Assembly (NCBI GenBank): GCA_947471745.1
Contig: CANJKZ010000544.1
Span: 236,001-300,000, forward strand
From: Closterium sp. Naga37s-1
Lineage: Eukaryota > Streptophyta > Zygnematophyceae > Desmidiales > Closteriaceae
DNA: 64,000 nt
Direction: 5' to 3'
Below, in pieces: positions 60,071 through 64,000 of this stretch. The translations under genes and the position numbers were made by a program. Under the pieces are notes generated by a model. That model did no database searches. It saw nothing but the letters and a program-made list of their open reading frames with translations, and was not told where the DNA came from. Each line of letters opens with the position of its first letter. Within the stretch, counting starts at the first letter, position 1.

Positions 60071-60818
60071 GACGTGGCATGAGAGGCTGTGCCATGTGAA
60101 CATTCCTATGCTGCAGAAGTTGGTAAAGGATGGGTGCTTGAAGGGGCTGGAGGTGAAGGGGCTGGAGGTGAAGGGGGCAGCAAAGGAGATTGGGAGCTGC
60201 CCTACATGCCTTGAAACGAAGTTCACGAAGTTTCCCTTCAGCAGCAGCACGGGACCAGCCAAGGCACCGCTCGCGCTTGTGCACATGGATGTGGTGGGCC
60301 CCACGAGGGCCCTTTCTCTCTCGGGCAGCCGCTACTTCTTGACCATTGTGGACGACCACACGCGTGCGGTGTGGGTCTACCCTCTGAAGACTAAGGGGGA
60401 GGTGGCAGCGGCTGTTCTCAAGGAGTGGATGCCGAGAGCTCAAAGGGAGAGCGGACATAAGGTGAAGGTGATCCGCACTGACAACGGGGGAGAATTCATT
60501 GGCGCTGATTTTGAGGCGGTGCTGAAGAAGAAGGGGATCCAGCATCAGCTCACGGTGCCCTACAACCCTCAGCAGAACGGTGTGGCTGAGCGGTTCAACC
60601 GGACCCTGCAGGAAGGTGCTCGCACTCTCCTTGGGCGTGCAGGGCTGCCGGATCCGTTTTGGGTGACTGCACTGCGGCAGGTCGCCCTTGTGAAGAACAG
60701 GGTGCTGGCCACTGTGGGGGACAAGCAGTGGGTCCCCTACACCCAAGTGGTATGGGATTGCACCAGCTGTGAACATGCTGAGAGCCTTTGGGTGCATGGT
60801 GGTGTTTCATGTGCCTAA
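60061..60818 (+). pseudogene. copia D integrase core
   Basis: WHERLCHVNIPMLQKL and CPTCLETK (HHCC), then HMDVVGPTRALS (Asp), IRTDNGGEFIGADF (Asp) and YNPQQNGVAERFNRTLQ (Glu): a complete DDE triad. A short in-frame duplication (GLEVKGLEVKG) is present that C lacks. An extra C near 60745 shifts the frame (VPYTQVV instead of VPYTKWYG). Confidence 0.88.
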
Positions 60819-61113
60819 GGAGAAGAGGGGAAAACTGGAAGCTTCTGGGAGATGGGGAGTACACTTGGGGCTTGCTAAGGATCATAAGGGCTGGTTGATA
60901 TGGGACTTGACCAGCCAGCAGCTGACTGTGTCAAGGGATGTGAAGTTCCTTGAGTCCTTGTACTACAAGGAGTGGAAGCAGCAGCAGCAGAAGCTTCCTA
61001 CTACACAGCTGATCATTGAGGCCGATGAGGTGCAGCGGCCTTCGAGGCAAGTGCAGGTCACTGTCTTAGAGGAGGAGATTTCTGGGGTGACTGAGGATGG
61101 GGGGAGAACCTGA
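60769..61113 (+). pseudogene. copia D integrase C terminus
   Basis: Begins MNMLRAFGCMVVFHVPKEKR, then RWGVHLGLAKDHKGWLIWDL and VSRDVKFLESLYYKEW, the same module as C. It ends out of frame after SGVTEDGGRT because of an extra G near 61100. Confidence 0.85.
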
Positions 61114-61765
61114 GGTGGAGGAGCAGCAGCAGCAGCAAGATGCTCCACAAGGTGCCGCACGTCCGGTTGACCGTCCTAGGAGGGATGTGCGCCCTCCTAA
61201 CCGGCTGACCTATCCGAGCTTTGGCAAGCCAAAGGTGGTACGGGCTGGGAGTGTGGCTGAGCAGTGTGATGAGGAAGAGATAGCACACTGCTACTGGGCA
61301 GCCGTCCCTGAACCCAAGACGCTAGCTGAGGCCTTGAGTGGGCCCGATGCTGAAAAGTGGAAGCAGAGTGTGAAGGAGGAGTATGATTCTCTGCTGGAGA
61401 ATGAGACGTGGGAGCTGTGTGAGCTGCCACCCGGGAAGAAGGCCATTTCTTCCAAGCTGATTTTCAGGCACAAGTACGGACCTGATGGGGCGCTGACCCG
61501 CTACAAGTCAAGGCTTGTGGCTAAGGGGTTTCAGCAGACAAAGGGAAAGGACTTCAACGAGCTCTATGCTCCTGTGGGGAAAGGCACAACACTTCGGGTG
61601 TCATTGGCAATGGCAGCAAACCGTGGATGGCGGGTGAAGCAGATGGACATCACCACCGCCTTCCTCAATGGGATCATTCTGGAGGAGCTGTACATGTTAC
61701 AGCCTGAGGGTTTGGATGATGGGAGCGGCAGGGTGTGCAGGCTGAAGAAGGCATCTATGGCCTGA
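61097..61765 (+). pseudogene. copia D reverse transcriptase, first part
   Basis: Linker, then RVT_2: AEKWKQSVKEEYDSLLENET, LPPGKKAISSKLIFRHKYG, KSRLVAKGFQQTKGKDFNEL and MDITTAFLNGIILEELYM (catalytic Asp). A one-base deletion near 61750 (AAGGCATC versus AAGGCCATC in C) ends the frame at 61765. Confidence 0.87.
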
Positions 61766-62073
61766 AGCAGGCTCCTCGTGCATGGTACCACAAGTTAGAG
61801 GAGACCCTGCTGGCTGGGGGTTTCAAGAAGAGTGAGTGTGATCACAGCTTGTTCCTGCTGCAGGAGAAGGAGCAGTTTCTCATGCTCCTGGTGTATGTGG
61901 ACGACATCCTGCTCTTCTCTGAGTCGTCTGCAATGATTGAGCATGTGGAGGAGATGCTGGAGATGCAGTTTAAGTGCTCCAAGATGGGAGATGTGAAGTA
62001 CTATTTAGGGATGCATGTGGAGAGGGACCTTGACAAGGGGAGTGTTGAGGTTGCACCAGAGAAAGTATTGTGA
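61742..62073 (+). pseudogene. copia D reverse transcriptase, second part
   Basis: IYGLKQAPRAWYHKLEETLL, then LLVYVDDILLFSESSAM (YVDD) and MGDVKYYLGMHVERDLDKG. The next frameshift (extra G near 62037) ends it at 62073. Confidence 0.85.
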
Positions 62074-62830
62074 GGGGCTGGCTGAGAAGTACGGGCTGCA
62101 AGATGGAGGAAAGCCAGCCACCCCACTGCCTTCGGGGTTCACTGTGGAGCCCTGTGTTGATGAGGAGGTGGTGGGTGAGAGTGACAGGAAACTTTTTCAT
62201 TCCATGGTTGGGGCACTCAACTATGCGGCTAACCACACACGGCCTGACATTGCCTTTGCAACATCCAGGCTTGCCAATGTGGTTTCACGCCCCAGTCATG
62301 AGCAGCTGGAAGCGGCCAAGAGGTTGGTCCGCTATGTGAGTGCAACGGCATCAGTGGGTTTGGAGTACAGTGCTGTGAGGCAGAGGCTGCAGAGGAGTGC
62401 AGCTGATTTGAGCAAGGGGGGAGATGCTCCTGACCTGCTACACTGACGCTAGCTTCAACTCGGTGAAAGCGGATGGCACCAGCATTGGAGGCTATGTGTG
62501 CCTGTTCGGAGGTGGTGCAGTGAGCTGGCGCTAGTAAGAAGCAGAATGAGGTGGGGCAGTCCTCGTGTGTGACAGAGTACATGGCCCTGCATCATGGGGC
62601 AAAGGAGGTGGTGTGGCCGAGGCGTTTGTTGGAGGAGATTGGAGTTGGTCAGAGGGAGCCGACTGTGATTTTCTGTGATAATGAGTCGGCGGTGAAGCTA
62701 GCGAAGAATGCTTGTCTTCATGGGCTGACCAAACACATCAGGCCTAAGTGGCACTGGGTGAGAAGGGCTCCTGGACAAGGAGGTGCGGCTGGAGATTGTG
62801 AAGACCCATCAGCAGGCGGCTGAATTCTCA
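62040..62830 (+). pseudogene. copia D RNase H, multiply broken
   Basis: Pieces in several frames: VLRLHQRKYCEGLAEKYGL, ALNYAANHTRPDIAFATSRL (62040-62446), then MLLTCYTDASFNSVKADG (catalytic Asp) after an extra G near 62420, a TAG near 62533 (GCTAGTAAG versus GCAGCAAG in C), then VTEYMALHHGAKEVVW and FCDNESAVKLAKNACLHG. The tail ends near 62830 with EFLTKRLAES-type sequence. Confidence 0.82.
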
Positions 62831-62953
62831 CCAAGCGCCTGGCTGAATCTTGAGCATTGGAAGGGCATGAAGCTTGCTGGGATGAGTGTGCATTGAGGGT
62901 GCATGCTTGAGCTATGGCATGTGGGATGATGGTTGGCAGCCAGAGGGGGAGTT
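62831..62953 (+). other. 3' UTR and polypurine tract of copia D
   Basis: Short untranslated region ending CCAGAGGGGGAGTT immediately before the 3' LTR. Confidence 0.75.
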
Positions 62954-63827
62954 TGTTGAGTGATGCTACCATTCGCATTCACGTCTGTCTGCCTCCCATC
63001 ATATGTTCGTGCGTTGCATGCGTGTTGTGAGTGTGTGCAAGAAGTTGTGTTTTGTGCGGTTTGGTGTTTTTCCGAGTGTGTGTGTGAATGTTATTTGGCT
63101 TGAGCAGATATCTGAAGTGACTCCTCTGCCTCAAGAGCTTTCCGAGGAACCAAGTATCGCTTCAATCGGAGCACGAACAAGAGAGTTACGAACGTTGGAG
63201 TTCGTATGTTTTTGATATTTGGTTGTGGTGACTATGGGAAGTTGTGGGGTTGACTCAATATGGGGTACAGACTTTTGGGGGTTGGGAAATTCGTCTTTTC
63301 TACTGTAGTTGCTGCCAAATTGTTGGGAGAAACCAAACCAGGTTGGCAAGTGTGGCCAAGTTGGGTTGAGGTGGATTTGTGGAGGTTGGGATAGTGACAA
63401 AGGTCAAAGTTGGGTTGCCTATGGGAAGGGAATTGGTATGGCATGGGGGTTTCCTTGGTTGGGGACTCTCTTGGGACCTTCCCTCTCGTCCTCCTCATCC
63501 CTTCCACCTGGTTTAGTGCTACTCTCAATTCTCTTGTGTGAACTTGTGAGATCATTGTGATTGAGTTTACGTTTTCTATGGCGGCATACCCCCTAGTGCG
63601 CCGAAGTTCATAACTCGAGTTATACTCCATATTTTGATACTATTCAAATTGGGAAAGATAGCCACGGTCAAGGGCTACAACATACTCGAGTTTGAAAGAA
63701 TTCTAACTGTGGACCTTTTGTCGACGACGTTTCTTGTGACGACGTCTTTTCTGTCCAGAATTGTAGTTGACGATTTTGAGATATTTCAGCCCCTAATCTT
63801 CATAGACTCCGTCCTTAATCTCTAACA
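62954..63827 (+). repeat. 3' LTR of copia D (874 bp)
   Basis: TGTTGAGTGATGCTACC to CGTCCTTAATCTCTAACA, followed by CCTCT. A few single-base indels relative to the 5' LTR account for the 5-bp length difference. Confidence 0.92.
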
Positions 63828-64000
63828 CCTCTGCGAAACCCCGTCGCCTGGGTAACCTGGTCGACCGGGCCACCACGTCGACCAGCTGCTCCTCATCGTG
63901 CTCGTCGACCACCCAAGTTGACAACCACCTCCAGTCGACCACACCAGGTCGACCACACCCCTGGTTGACCAGCTCCAGGTCGACCAGCCCAGCTGTCAGT
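63828..64000 (+). repeat. GTCGAC-rich dispersed repeat, copy 3, right part
   Basis: After the duplication CCTCT, sequence continues GCGAAACCCCGTCGCCTGGG and GGTAACCTGGTCGACC, matching 11527-11560 in copy 2. Six exact GTCGAC hexamers lie between 63860 and 63984, with GTTGAC variants between. The repeat runs off the window end. Confidence 0.7.

Larger units (their letters stand above)
57361..63827 (+). mobile_element. Ty1/copia retrotransposon D, full length, frameshifted
   Basis: Plus-strand relative of C with LTRs 57361-58229 and 62954-63827 and exact duplications CCTCT (57356-57360 and 63828-63832). Coding order as in C. Unlike C, damage is mainly by single-base indels: compared with C there are at least six frameshifts (near 60055, 60745, 61090, 61742, 62037, 62420) plus a small insertion near 62534. 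It is inserted in a GTCGAC-rich repeat. Confidence 0.95.

Noticed and set aside
1..64000. tRNA, rRNA, riboswitch or bacterial promoter features
   Set aside because: Scanned by eye; nothing with cloverleaf or conserved rRNA character was found, and bacterial regulatory features do not apply.

Overview
The window is a transposon-rich stretch of nuclear DNA from a streptophyte: an alga on the land-plant lineage or an early-diverging land plant. Three things point there. There is a plant-type wax-ester synthase. A BRCT gene is split into small exons with GT-AG introns. Nearly everything else is Ty1/copia LTR retrotransposons and hAT-type DNA transposons. High GC, very long low-complexity tracts and copia polyproteins with Gly/Ala-rich linkers make me lean to a zygnematophycean alga such as Closterium, but the sequence does not settle this. 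No rRNA, tRNA, CRISPR array or prokaryotic operon was seen.

Layout. 1-6633 (-): copia A, decayed, inserted in a hAT transposase pseudogene (6639-9388, -), which also carries a solo LTR (8329-8566); the hAT 5' terminus is near 10170. 10171-12254: GTCGAC-rich dispersed repeats. 12255-19956 (+): copia B, full length, 130-bp LTRs, target duplication AGGTA. 20911-30099 (-): a BRCT gene with tandemly duplicated exons, split by copia C (22821-29233, -, duplication GTTAC). 30612-31126 and 31431-31854: two short inverted-repeat DNA elements. 32654-34228 (+): intact wax-synthase-like MBOAT gene, the only convincing undamaged host gene. 34780-40262: a 5.5-kb array of an 8-bp unit, followed by a 17-bp array (40450-41277). 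43187-52576 (+): copia E (duplication ATGAC), with a truncated B-family copy F (about 49738-52336) inside its 3' LTR. 53181-53816 (-): gag remnant G. 54830-55200 (-): a broken EGF-like fragment. 55674-56543: non-autonomous hAT. 57361-63827 (+): copia D, a relative of C, duplication CCTCT, inserted into another GTCGAC-rich repeat that resumes to the window end.

The region is a record of nested insertions rather than a set of cooperating genes. Five insertion sites (B, C, D, E and the solo LTR) carry exact 5-bp target duplications readable by eye. Every copia polyprotein has premature stops or frameshifts. The very long open frames across 34.4-40.4 kb and 40.4-41.7 kb follow from repeat units of 8 and 17 bp, which are not multiples of three and lack in-frame stops; I do not treat them as genes. 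I found no clear new defence or metabolic system. The least ordinary structures are the higher-order 8-bp array beside the wax-synthase gene, the exon-duplicated BRCT gene, the unusual zinc-knuckle spacing in the A/B gag, and the GTCGAC-rich repeat family.
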